Positions 8,573-16,722 of a stretch of DNA of 64,000 bases are shown here, one piece after another. This DNA is from Defluviicoccus sp. (GTDB lineage: Bacteria; Pseudomonadota; Alphaproteobacteria; Rhodospirillales; Defluviicoccaceae): positions 255,288-319,287 of the forward strand of contig JARSSM010000016.1 in the NCBI GenBank assembly GCA_029624735.1, read 5' to 3'. Positions within the stretch are counted from its first letter, which is position 1; the number at the start of each line of letters is the position of its first letter. Position numbers and translations under genes: made by a program. Below the pieces are notes generated by a model, which saw only the letters and a list, made by a program, of their open reading frames with translations, ran no database searches and was not told the DNA's origin.

Positions 8573-9322
8573 CTAGCCGCCGAAGCTGCGCACCAGGCTG
8601 CCGACAACCAGGTACCAGCCGTCGACCAGCACGAAGAACACGATTTTGAACGGCAACGCAATCATGACCGGTGGCAGCATCATCATGCCCATCGACATCA
8701 GAACCGAGGCGACCACCATGTCGATGACGAGGAACGGCACGAAGATCAGGAATCCGATCTCGAAAGCCCGGCGCAGTTCGCTCACCATGAATGCGGGCAC
8801 GAGTGCGCGCAGTGGCACGTCGTCTTCGGCCTCGACCGCAGGGATCCGTGCCATCTCCATGAACAGGTTCAGATCCTGGCCGCGGACATGCTGCATCATG
8901 AATGCGTGCACCGGCTTCGTTGCCCGCTCGAATGCCTCGGCTTCGTCGACCTCGCCGGCCACGAGCGGCTTGATGCCGTCGTCATAGACCTGTTCCAGGG
9001 TCGGCATCATCACGAACAGCGTCAGAAACAGTGCAAGGCTCACCAGCACCTGGTTCGGCGGCGTCTGTTGCGTGCCAAGGGCGGTGCGCACGAACGACAA
9101 CACGATCACAATGCGGGTGAACGACGTCACCATCACCAGGATTGACGGCGCGAGACTGAGCACCGTCATCAGCGCCAGGAGCTGGATGATGCGCCCGGTC
9201 ACCGTCGGCCCGCTGTCTCCCAGCGTGAGTGCGATCGATTGCGCACAGGCGGGATCGGCGAGAAGTGCGAGCGGCAGCGCCAGGAGCGCGGCACCGATGC
9301 CGATGGTGAGGGGCTTTCTCAT
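8573..9322 (-). CDS. fliP: Flagellar type III export protein FliP
   Basis: The protein has 249 aa. FliP is a core subunit of the flagellar export gate. It has a cleavable signal peptide (ending near PACAQS) and four membrane helices. The conserved phrases are present: PSILVMVTSFTRIVIVLSFVRTALGTQQTPPNQVL and, in the C-terminal half, FMVSELRRAFEIGFLIFVPFLVIDMVVASVLMSMGMMMLPP. Its start overlaps the fliO stop by 4 bases (ATGA), which implies coupled translation. fliQ and fliR are not next to it in this window. Confidence 0.97.
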   Translation of the reverse strand: MRKPLTIGIGAALLALPLALLADPACAQSIALTLGDSGPTVTGRIIQLLALMTVLSLAPSILVMVTSFTRIVIVLSFVRTALGTQQTPPNQVLVSLALFLTLFVMMPTLEQVYDDGIKPLVAGEVDEAEAFERATKPVHAFMMQHVRGQDLNLFMEMARIPAVEAEDDVPLRALVPAFMVSELRRAFEIGFLIFVPFLVIDMVVASVLMSMGMMMLPPVMIALPFKIVFFVLVDGWYLVVGSLVRSFGG

Positions 9323-9681
9323 TTCGGGGAAGCTCCGCTCGCAAGGGGGGCTGGTTCACTGCCGGCGGTGGGCAGCGCCTCGGCCCGCGCCAGCGTCGTG
9401 GCGAAGGTTTCGCGGCCGGTGCGGCTGATGCCCGCTTCGACCAGTTGCTCACCGCTGGCGCTCAAGATGACCAGATGCTCGGTCTCGTCGCGCCGCAGGA
9501 GCACCAGCCGTCGCCGGCCGTCGAGCGGCAGCACCTCGACGATGCCGAGCCGCCTTGTGCTGCTGCCGCCGCGTACCCCCTGGCCAAAGCCCAAGCGGCG
9601 CGCAAGCACGGCCGCGACGCCGATCAAGGCGAGCACGAACACGAGCGAGGCGGCGAACTGCAGGTACGTGGTGACGTTCAT
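9319..9681 (-). CDS. fliO: Flagellar biosynthesis protein FliO
   Basis: The protein has 120 aa. It has one N-terminal membrane helix (LQFAASLVFVLALIGVAAVLARR) and a cytoplasmic domain with RRLGIVEVLPLDGRRRLVLLRRDETEHLVILS, the FliO pattern. FliO helps assemble FliP rings. The overlap with fliP supports the call even though FliO is poorly conserved in sequence. Confidence 0.88.
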   Translation of the reverse strand: MNVTTYLQFAASLVFVLALIGVAAVLARRLGFGQGVRGGSSTRRLGIVEVLPLDGRRRLVLLRRDETEHLVILSASGEQLVEAGISRTGRETFATTLARAEALPTAGSEPAPLASGASPK

Positions 9682-9750
9682 GCGGAACCTTTGCAGCTAA
9701 GGCGTCGCTGCCGCTGCCGGATGGGCGGGGGAATGGAAGCGCAGTCGGTC

Positions 9751-10056
9751 TCAGATGGGCATCCGCAGCCGGCTTGGTGTCCCGGCTGCTGTCGCCGGTG
9801 GAGTGCTGCGGCTCGCGGCAACATCCTGCCGCAAAGCATCGAGCTCGCGGGCAACGAAGGCGGATTGGCGGGCAAGATCGAGGTCGCGCACGTCCACGAG
9901 GCGGAGCGCGCCATCAACGCTGGCAAAGGCCTGCTCGAGTTCCTGAAGGTCGAGTGGCGCGCCACGTGTCGCCTTGGCGCGCGCGATCGCGATTTTGAGG
10001 GCGACCTCGCCCAGCTGGCGGGCAACCTCGGTCGTCGCATCGTGGGGATCGTTCAT
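9751..10056 (-). CDS. Small protein of unknown function in a flagellar cluster
   Basis: The protein has 101 aa and no recognisable domain. Residues 1-80 are predicted mostly helical with heptad-like spacing (ELEQAFASVDGALRLVDVRDLDLARQSAFVARELDALRQ), so a coiled coil is likely. The C-terminal 20 residues are Thr/Pro/Ala-rich. The gene starts 3 bases after the FlhB-like gene and is followed by fliO-fliP, so it probably acts in flagellar assembly. That link is by position only. Confidence 0.55.
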   Translation of the reverse strand: MNDPHDATTEVARQLGEVALKIAIARAKATRGAPLDLQELEQAFASVDGALRLVDVRDLDLARQSAFVARELDALRQDVAASRSTPPATAAGTPSRLRMPI

Positions 10057-10059
10057 CTC

Positions 10060-10419
10060 TCAAGCCTCCGGTTGCGGGCGCGCGGCCTGTCCGCCGCGCG
10101 TCGCGTTGGCACGAAACAGGTAAACAAGGATCTCGGCGACCGCGGCGAAGGCCTCCGGCGGGATCTCTGCGCCGACCTCGATCGCTTCGAGCATCGCCAT
10201 CAGGTCGGGATCTTCGCGCACCGGCACGTCGTTGAGCGCGGCAAGGGCGATGATCCGCTCGGCCACTTCACCGCGCCCGGCGGCGACGACCTTGGGCGCC
10301 CAGTCCTCGCCGGCACGGTAGCGGAGTGCTGCCGCCATCGGCCGGTCAGACCGGATCTTCTCTGCTGCGGGCGCTGCCGTGTCGTCGCTCAAGGTCTTCC
10401 TCGGATCTCCTGCGCGCAT
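10060..10419 (-). CDS. Free-standing FlhB C-terminal domain protein
   Basis: The protein has 119 aa. The segment AALRYRAGEDWAPKVVAAGRGEVAERI...VPVREDPDLMAMLEAIEVGAEIPPEAFAAVAEILVYLFR matches the cytoplasmic substrate-specificity domain of FlhB downstream of its autocleavage site. The membrane half and the NPTH cleavage motif are absent. Similar stand-alone proteins (FlhB2/YlxH-neighbour type) can substitute for the cleaved FlhB fragment. The first 28 residues are variable, so the start is uncertain; an ATG at residue 28 (MAAALRYR) is possible. Confidence 0.75.
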   Translation of the reverse strand: MRAGDPRKTLSDDTAAPAAEKIRSDRPMAAALRYRAGEDWAPKVVAAGRGEVAERIIALAALNDVPVREDPDLMAMLEAIEVGAEIPPEAFAAVAEILVYLFRANATRGGQAARPQPEA

Positions 10420-10541
10420 CCGGCCTTTGCCGAGCGCCTTGACGGATCCGAGTCTGGTCCCCTGTGATTAAGAAAAGATGAAAGCCGCTGACCCATTTGC
10501 GGCAGATTCGTTCGCGGGCCGGGCGGCGCCGGCCGGACCCA

Positions 10542-11210
10542 TCAGGCGGGATCGCGCCGGCCGCGGAAGCCCTGTGCCACGAGGTAAAGCTCGGCCGAGT
10601 CGGCCCGTGATGCCGGTGGCTTGGCGTGGCGGACGGTGGCGAACAGGCCTTTGAGCCGTGCCAGCAGTGCTGTCTCCGTGCCGCCTTGCCAGACCTTGCA
10701 CACGAAGCCACCGCCCTCGGCCAGCAGCTCTTCCGCCACGGCAGCAGCCGTTTCGGCGAGTGCGATGATCCGCAAATGGTCGGCGCTGCGGTGGCCGCTC
10801 GCCTTCGGTGCCATGTCGCTCAACACGACGTCGGCGAGCCCGCCGAGGAGGGTAAGGACGCGGGCGGTCAGATCGGCATCCTCGGCATCGGCGGTCACGA
10901 TCTCTGCCCCTTCGATCGCTTGCATCGGTGTCAGATCGATGGCGACGACCCGGGCACGCGGATGTTCACCGGCGCGCGCTCGCTGCACTGCAGCCTGAGT
11001 CCAGCCGCCTGGTGCGGCGCCCAGGTCAACGACCCGCGCGCCTGGCCGCAGGATATGAAAGCGGTCGTCCAGTTCGAGAAGCTTGAAAGCCGCCCGCGAG
11101 CGGTAGCCTTGCCGCTTCGCTGCGGCGACGTAGGGGTCGTTCAGTTGCCGCGTGAGCCAGCGCTGCGAGGAGTCCTTGCGCCGCTTGCCGTCGCTCAAGC
11201 GGCCGCTCAT
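10542..11210 (-). CDS. rlmE: 23S rRNA 2'-O-ribose methyltransferase RlmE/FtsJ
   Basis: The protein has 222 aa. It methylates U2552 of 23S rRNA using S-adenosylmethionine. Seen in the sequence: N-terminal SQRWLTRQLNDPYVAAAKRQGYRSRAAFKLLELD with the conserved Lys, the SAM motif VDLGAAPGGWTQ, the catalytic Asp in VLSDMAPKASG, the Lys in FVCKVWQGG and the Glu in SAELYLVA. The tetrad is complete, so the enzyme should be active. Confidence 0.96.
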   Translation of the reverse strand: MSGRLSDGKRRKDSSQRWLTRQLNDPYVAAAKRQGYRSRAAFKLLELDDRFHILRPGARVVDLGAAPGGWTQAAVQRARAGEHPRARVVAIDLTPMQAIEGAEIVTADAEDADLTARVLTLLGGLADVVLSDMAPKASGHRSADHLRIIALAETAAAVAEELLAEGGGFVCKVWQGGTETALLARLKGLFATVRHAKPPASRADSAELYLVAQGFRGRRDPA

Positions 11211-11356
11211 GAGCCAGCCTTCGCTGCGGCCGGCCGCCGATGCGAGCGCCGCGGCGGGGTGGCGTAATCGGTAACAAGCACGGGCAAAGCCTTCTCCTGC
11301 CGCTTGACGTCAGCCGTCATGATGCTTCGGATCGGGACTGCCGCCCAACGCCTTTC

Positions 11357-12469
11357 TCACACCGGCGGCGAGGCGGCATCGGCGTCGGCGCGCGGCGCTG
11401 GCTCGCTCAGCTGTGTGAAGTCCAGGCGTCCGCCGGTGTGGGCGATCTTGTCGGCAAGGGCGCGGATTGCCCGCACGTCTTCCTGGGCCTGCTCGAAGTG
11501 GCGCTGCAAGGCGGATGCCTTGGCGGCAAGCGCGCTGACATCGGTGCCGAGCGCCTGCAGATCGGCCTGCAGCAGGCTCGCCTGCTGGCGCAAATGGACG
11601 TCGCGCAACACTGCACGCAGGGTGTTAAGCGTCGCCCACAGCGTCGTCGGCGAGACGATCCACACCTTGCGCCGCCACGCCTCTTCGACGACAGCGGGGA
11701 AGCTTGCGTGCAGTTCGGCATAGACCGCTTCCGACGGCAGGAACATCAGCGCCGAGTCCGCAGTCTCGCCGGGAACGATGTAGCGCTCGGCGATGTCGCG
11801 GACGTGCTTCAGCACATCGGCGGCAAAGGTTCGGCCGGCTCGGACCTTGGCCGCGTCGTCGCGCGCCTCGCGCAGCGCACGGTAGGCCTCAAGCGGGAAC
11901 TTGGCGTCGATGGCCATCGGTCCCGGCGGGTCGGGCAGCTTAAGGAGGCAATCAACCCGGGTCCGGTTGCCGAGCGTCGCTTGCAGCGTAAACGCGCCGG
12001 GCGGCATCAGCGCGCTCACCAGGTCTTGCAGCTGCACCTCGCCGAAGGCACCGCGCGCCTGCTTGTTGGCAAGGATCTCCTGCAGGCCCACCACCTGCTC
12101 TGACAGCCGGGCGATCGTGCGTTGGGCGGCATCGATGGCACCCAAGCGCTCGTGCAGACCGCGCAAGGTCTCACCGGTCCGCTGCCCGTGATCGGTAAGT
12201 GTGTCGCCTAGGTGCCGGGCGAGCGCGTCCATGCGGTCGTTGACGCCGAGTTGCGTCTGCGCGAGGCGGCCTTGCAGGTTCGCCTGCTGGTCGGCAAGCC
12301 GGTCACTGACGTCGGCCAGGCGCACCATCTGCGCCGACAGCTCGGCCCGGGTTCGCTCGGCGCGCAGCAAGGCCAGAAACACGACGACGAACACGATGGC
12401 GAGAAAAAGCCACGCGCCGGCCATGAACAGCACTGTTTCGTTCCATTGCACCGGCAACGAAATCCCCAA
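11357..12469 (-). CDS. rmuC: DNA recombination protein RmuC
   Basis: The protein has about 370 aa. RmuC family members carry an N-terminal membrane anchor (VLFMAGAWLFLAIVFVVVFLALL), a long coiled coil (residues about 30-150), then a nuclease-like domain with RGAFGEVQLQDLV, RVDCLLKLPDPPGPMAIDAKFPLEAY and ERYIVPGETADSALMFLPSEAVYAELH. The start is unclear. I chose the TTG at 12469 because GGGGGAG lies 6 bases before it; a GTG at 12508 and an ATG at 12424 are alternatives. It is divergent from the DUF4139 gene. Confidence 0.9.
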   Translation of the reverse strand: MGISLPVQWNETVLFMAGAWLFLAIVFVVVFLALLRAERTRAELSAQMVRLADVSDRLADQQANLQGRLAQTQLGVNDRMDALARHLGDTLTDHGQRTGETLRGLHERLGAIDAAQRTIARLSEQVVGLQEILANKQARGAFGEVQLQDLVSALMPPGAFTLQATLGNRTRVDCLLKLPDPPGPMAIDAKFPLEAYRALREARDDAAKVRAGRTFAADVLKHVRDIAERYIVPGETADSALMFLPSEAVYAELHASFPAVVEEAWRRKVWIVSPTTLWATLNTLRAVLRDVHLRQQASLLQADLQALGTDVSALAAKASALQRHFEQAQEDVRAIRALADKIAHTGGRLDFTQLSEPAPRADADAASPPV

Positions 12470-12552
12470 CTGTGGCTCCCCCTTGCGTCCGGCGCCTCGA
12501 TAGCACACTCTTCCAGCTTGGCGGGAGCCGGGCCGAGCCGAGGGGAAGGGCG

Positions 12553-13965
12553 ATGTTGAGATGGCTGAGTGCTGTTATCATGGCGGGGTCTGTGGTGACA
12601 GCTGCAAGTGCCGATGAGGTTCGCCTGCCGGTGGACGCGCAGACGAACCTGGCCGCGACCGTCTACAGCAGCGGCTTCGCCTTCATCGAGGATTGGCGCC
12701 GCACCAGCTTGGCCGCTGGCCGCAGCCGCATTGCCTTTGAGGGCGTCAGCCCACGGATGGACCCTTCGAGCGCGATGCTGTGGTTGCCGGCACCGGCGCG
12801 CGCCCTTGGCCTCACCTATGACTTCAATGTCTTGACCGCAGAGGCGCTGTTGCGCCGTGCGCTCGGCAAGGAGGTGGGCGTTGTCCGCACGCATCCCACC
12901 ACCGGCGAGGAGACGGTGGAGCCGGCAACCGTGCTCGCCGTCGGGACGGGAAGCGCCATCTTGCGCTATCGTGACCGCATCGAAACCGACTTTCCCGGCC
13001 GGCTCGTTTTCACCGATGCCCCGATGGACTTGCGGGCGCAGCCGACCCTGGTTGCGACTGTCGAGACGACCGCGCCGGCCGAAGCCGCGATCGGCCTGAG
13101 CTATCTGACGCAAGGTCTCGAGTGGGAGGCTGACTACGCGCTTGAGGTCGATGAGGCTGCCTCCCAGTTGGCGCTGACAGGGCGCGCGCGCCTCACCAAC
13201 GCAACCGGTGTTGCGCTCAAGAATGCCCGCCTCGTCCTCGTTGCCGGTGACGTTCGCCGGGTGAGAAACTACGATATGGAGCGGGCCGCGCCCATGGCCG
13301 CGCGGATGGCGGCGGCGCCGCCACCGGAGATGGAACCCGAGCCGGTTGGCGACCTGCACGCCTACGCCGTGCCCGAGACCGTAACCCTCGCCGACCAGGA
13401 GATGCGGCAGATCGGTCTCCTCTCGGCGGCGAAGGTGGCCTTCACCCGCCGCTATGTGAGCGAAAACCAGTTCAACGCGCGCTTCGGGACGGCCGGCGAG
13501 CCGCGGCCCATCCATCCGCAGGTTCGCTATGCGATCGTCAACACCGCCGCGGCGGGTCTGGGCCGGCCTCTGCCGGCCGGTGTCGTCCGCCTGTACACGC
13601 GCGATCGGGCCGGTGGCTTGCGCTTCATCGGTGAGGATCGGATAAACCACACTGGCGTCGGTGACACAGTCATGCTGACGCCGGCAGAGGCTTTCGATCT
13701 CAGCGTATTGCGCCGGCAGACCGATCTGACGCGGGTCGGCGGCAAGGACAGCGGGATCGTCGAGACGAGCTGGGAAATCGACGTCCGTAACGGCAAGGCG
13801 GAGCCGGTCGTTGTCGACGTCGTCGAGATCATGCCGCCCGGCTGGCAGGTCTTGAACGAAAGTGCGCCACACCAGCGGGAGACCGCGCGGCGCGCGGTCT
13901 GGCAGGTGGAGGTTCCCGCCGGCGGCACGACGCGGCTGAGCTACCGCGTCCGCATTTCCGCGTGA
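12553..13965 (+). CDS. DUF4139 domain exported protein
   Basis: The protein has 470 aa. The ATG at 12553 is preferred to one at 12472 because GGGGAAGGG precedes it and it begins a signal peptide (MLRWLSAVIMAGSVVTAASA). The mature protein shows the DUF4139 pattern: LTQGLEWEADYALEVDEAASQLALTGRARLTNATGVALKNARLVLVAGDV, and a C-terminal SWEIDVRNGKAEPVVVDVVEIMPPGWQVLNES that looks immunoglobulin-like. The family is widespread and of unknown function, probably periplasmic or outer-membrane-associated. Confidence 0.82.
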   Translation: MLRWLSAVIMAGSVVTAASADEVRLPVDAQTNLAATVYSSGFAFIEDWRRTSLAAGRSRIAFEGVSPRMDPSSAMLWLPAPARALGLTYDFNVLTAEALLRRALGKEVGVVRTHPTTGEETVEPATVLAVGTGSAILRYRDRIETDFPGRLVFTDAPMDLRAQPTLVATVETTAPAEAAIGLSYLTQGLEWEADYALEVDEAASQLALTGRARLTNATGVALKNARLVLVAGDVRRVRNYDMERAAPMAARMAAAPPPEMEPEPVGDLHAYAVPETVTLADQEMRQIGLLSAAKVAFTRRYVSENQFNARFGTAGEPRPIHPQVRYAIVNTAAAGLGRPLPAGVVRLYTRDRAGGLRFIGEDRINHTGVGDTVMLTPAEAFDLSVLRRQTDLTRVGGKDSGIVETSWEIDVRNGKAEPVVVDVVEIMPPGWQVLNESAPHQRETARRAVWQVEVPAGGTTRLSYRVRISA

Positions 13966-14023
13966 CAGCCGAGCGTGCGCGGATGGCCAAACTGTCGTGC
14001 TGCCGCGGGTCGGTGTTGCGTGC

Positions 14024-14053
14024 TTGACGCGGTTAAGCGGCAATTCCTATCTG
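14024..14053 (+). promoter_or_regulatory. Possible sigma-70 promoter for def-fmt
   Basis: TTGACG and TATCTG are separated by 18 bases, about 60 bases upstream of the def ATG, in the only intergenic gap ahead of the def-fmt pair. The -35 is good and the -10 is fair. Confidence 0.4.
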
Positions 14054-14114
14054 AAGCAGTGCGAGAGAGTTTGCCGTTCTGCGAAGGGCGCGTTGCGCCA
14101 GGGGATTGTCTGCC

Positions 14115-14630
14115 ATGACCGATCTTTCCATCATCATCGCCCCTGATCCGCGTTTGAAGCGGGGCTCGCAGCCGGTCGGCCAGGTCGATCGTCGCGTCAG
14201 GCGACTGATGGATGACATGCTGGATAGCATGCACCGCGCGAACGGCATCGGGCTCGCCGCGCCACAGGTGGGCGTGCTGCAGCGGGTCATCGTCGTCGAC
14301 ATCTCGCCGCCGCAGTCGCCGCCCGATCCGGTCTGCATGGCCGATCCGGAAATCATCTGGCAGTCGGAGGAGGCGGTGGTCGGGGAGGAGGGGTGCCTTT
14401 CCCTGCCTGAGTTCTATGCCGACGTGACGCGGCCGAAAAGTGTCCGCGTGCGCTACCTCGACCGGGCCGGGGCGCGGCGCGAACTGACCGCGGAGGGCTT
14501 GCTGGCGAAGTGCGTCCAGCACGAGATCGATCACCTGGACGGCGTCTTGTTCGTTGATCACCTGTCGTCCTTGAAGCGCAACATCATCCTGCGCAAGCTT
14601 GCCAAGTCGAAAAAGCTTGCGCCCGTCTGA
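14115..14630 (+). CDS. def: Peptide deformylase
   Basis: The protein has 171 aa. It removes the formyl group from nascent proteins. All three family motifs are present: GIGLAAPQVG, EEGCLSLPE and QHEIDHLDG, supplying the metal ligands Cys and two His and the catalytic Glu. The ATG at 14115 has AGGGGA 9 bases upstream; a TTG at 14106 is the alternative. It lies 42 bases ahead of fmt, the enzyme that adds the formyl group, the usual pairing. Confidence 0.97.
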   Translation: MTDLSIIIAPDPRLKRGSQPVGQVDRRVRRLMDDMLDSMHRANGIGLAAPQVGVLQRVIVVDISPPQSPPDPVCMADPEIIWQSEEAVVGEEGCLSLPEFYADVTRPKSVRVRYLDRAGARRELTAEGLLAKCVQHEIDHLDGVLFVDHLSSLKRNIILRKLAKSKKLAPV

Positions 14631-14672
14631 GCCAGCCGCACATCTGAACGGTTCGTCCGCCCGGCACCGCCA

Positions 14673-15596
14673 ATGACCCGCTTGGCGCTCGCGTTCTTTG
14701 GCAGTGCAGCCTTCTCGGTGCCGACTCTCGCCGCTCTGTTCGAGGCCGGGCACGACGTCCGCGCCGTCTATAGCCAGCCACCGCGCGCTGCAGGCCGTGG
14801 GCATCAGGTGACGCGCTCGCCGGTGCACGTGCTTGCTGATGAACGCGGTGTTCCGGTCCGCACGCCCACGAGCCTGAAGGACGATGACGAGCAGCGCCAC
14901 TTCGCAGGCCTCACGCTCGATGCTGCCGTCATCGCGGCCTACGGCTTGATCCTGCCGCGTGCGATCCTGAACGCGCCCAGGCTCGGTTGCCTCAATGTGC
15001 ACGCTTCGCTGTTGCCGCGCTGGCGCGGCGCGGCGCCGATCCAGCGGGCGATCCTCGCTGGCGATGCCGAGACGGGGGTCACCATCATGGCGATGGAGGC
15101 GGGCCTCGATACCGGCCCGATCCTGTTATCGCAAGCGGTGCCGATCACGGCCGAGACGACAGCCTCAATGCTGCAGGATTCGCTCGCCCAGCTTGGCGCC
15201 AAAATGATGCTGGATGCACTTGAGGGGGTCGCGGCTGGCTCGCTTCAGCCCCGGCCGCAAGCGGATGCGGGCGTAACCTACGCCGCGAAGGTGGAGCGCG
15301 ACGACGGCCGGATCGACTGGCAACAGCCTGCGGTCGTTGTCGAGCGGATGGTGCGTGCCTTCGATCCGTGGCCAGCGGTCTGGTTCTCGTGCCGGGGCGA
15401 GCGGATCCGCGTGCGCGCGGCCGTGGTGGTTGAGGAGGAAGGCCCGCCTGGCACCGTGCTCGATGATGAGGCGACGGTTGCCTGCGGTTCACACGCGCTC
15501 CGGCTGCTCGTCCTGCAACGGCCGGGGAGGGCGGCAATGGTGGCGGCCGCGTTCCAGCGCGGCTTTCCGCTTCCGGTGGGCAGCAGTCTCGGCTGA
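14673..15596 (+). CDS. fmt: Methionyl-tRNA formyltransferase
   Basis: The protein has 307 aa. It formylates initiator Met-tRNA with 10-formyl-tetrahydrofolate. The catalytic region is intact: Asn108 and His110 in LNVHASLLPRWRGAAP and Asp146 in EAGLDTGP. The N-terminal FFGSAAFSVPTLAAL is typical. The C-terminal tRNA-binding domain is present. It is convergent with the next gene, only 4 bases away. Confidence 0.97.
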   Translation: MTRLALAFFGSAAFSVPTLAALFEAGHDVRAVYSQPPRAAGRGHQVTRSPVHVLADERGVPVRTPTSLKDDDEQRHFAGLTLDAAVIAAYGLILPRAILNAPRLGCLNVHASLLPRWRGAAPIQRAILAGDAETGVTIMAMEAGLDTGPILLSQAVPITAETTASMLQDSLAQLGAKMMLDALEGVAAGSLQPRPQADAGVTYAAKVERDDGRIDWQQPAVVVERMVRAFDPWPAVWFSCRGERIRVRAAVVVEEEGPPGTVLDDEATVACGSHALRLLVLQRPGRAAMVAAAFQRGFPLPVGSSLG

Positions 15597-15600
15597 TCGG

Positions 15601-16653
15601 TCAGCGCAACGCGGAAACGGATGGCGCGTTGGTTTCGAACACGCGCACCCGCTCGATGCCCTGGCGCATCTCCGTCATCAGGAACTTGGCGCGCCGTGCC
15701 GGGCCACCGGCGTTCTTGCTCGGGAAGCTGCGCGCCCACGCCTGGATCTTGACGGTCAGCGCGCACAGTTGGCCGCCGATGGTGGTGTGGTATCCCTTGA
15801 TCAGGTTTTCAACCTTGCGAAAGCGCTCTGCAGAAACGCATTCCCACATGTCACGCGTGTTGCGGTAGAAGCTCTCGAGCCGGCCGCTGATCGCGGCCAT
15901 GGTGCCGTTGATGGTATCCTCGATCACGCGGCAGGTGGCGTTCAGCTGCGGATCGCTGCGCCCCTGCCAACTCGTGTTCAGTTGGTCAAGCCATTCCAGG
16001 AAATCGGTGATCGTTGGTTCAATGGAGTCCAGGCACTGCTTGTAATACGAGAGGGACAAAAATATATCCCCATAGTCTTCGAGAAACCCAGGAATCTCCT
16101 CAACTTTGATGTCGAGCGTGCTGGCCATGACAGTGAGTTTTTGCAGCGCCTGCTTGACATTGGGATTGCGCAACATGGAGACCAGCTGCTCGAAGCATTG
16201 GATCTCAAGGTCGTCTGTGCCGTAGATATTCTGGATCAGCGGCCGGGTGAAATCCCGCATGTACACGGTGAGCTCTTCCGCCTTGCGCGGTGAGAGCCGC
16301 AGCGCCTCGTTCTCGTTGACAGGAATGCCAAGTTCGCGCAACTGGACGCGCAGGCTGTAGACGTCGAAGCTTGCGAGTTTGGCGAGGTTGCGCAACACCT
16401 TGAGGTCCGGATGCACCGGCATTTCCGGCCAGCCGTATTCGTGCGGCAGCGATTCGATGCTGAGATGCCCGGATCCAGTGGCTGGATCGTCGAAGAACTC
16501 GATGACGCTGTCGAGCTGGACGTTCTTGACGAGGCGGGCCCGCCGCAGCGAGCTCGTCCGCAGCGGAATGATCGCGAGCGGCAGGATGTGGAGTGAATCA
16601 CGGTCGTGATCGGAGATCGGATCGTCTGCCACGTTTTCTTCCCGCCAGCACAT
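15601..16653 (-). CDS. Cytoplasmic protein of unknown function between fmt and truA
   Basis: The protein has 350 aa. It has no signal peptide, membrane helix or motif I recognise. It looks largely helical, with ordinary codon use. Phrases that could identify a family are LPHEYGWPEMPVHPDLKVLRNLAKLASFDVYSLR, FLEDYGDIFLSLSYYKQCLDSIEP and TIGGQLCALTVKIQAWARSFPSK. The start may instead be a GTG eight codons in, which has GGGAAG just upstream. It interrupts the usual fmt-truA pair on the opposite strand. I cannot give a function. Confidence 0.7.
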   Translation of the reverse strand: MCWREENVADDPISDHDRDSLHILPLAIIPLRTSSLRRARLVKNVQLDSVIEFFDDPATGSGHLSIESLPHEYGWPEMPVHPDLKVLRNLAKLASFDVYSLRVQLRELGIPVNENEALRLSPRKAEELTVYMRDFTRPLIQNIYGTDDLEIQCFEQLVSMLRNPNVKQALQKLTVMASTLDIKVEEIPGFLEDYGDIFLSLSYYKQCLDSIEPTITDFLEWLDQLNTSWQGRSDPQLNATCRVIEDTINGTMAAISGRLESFYRNTRDMWECVSAERFRKVENLIKGYHTTIGGQLCALTVKIQAWARSFPSKNAGGPARRAKFLMTEMRQGIERVRVFETNAPSVSALR

Positions 16654-16722
16654 GAGGGACGCTCAGCTGCGTCGCGAGCATAGTGTTCATGTCTTAGGAT
16701 TTTGCCAACGTCGCGAGACCGG

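Noticed and set aside
12208..14043. A 611-codon minus-strand frame
   Set aside because: It is antisense to the DUF4139 gene and out of frame with rmuC. Its sequence is low complexity and rich in Arg, Gly and His.
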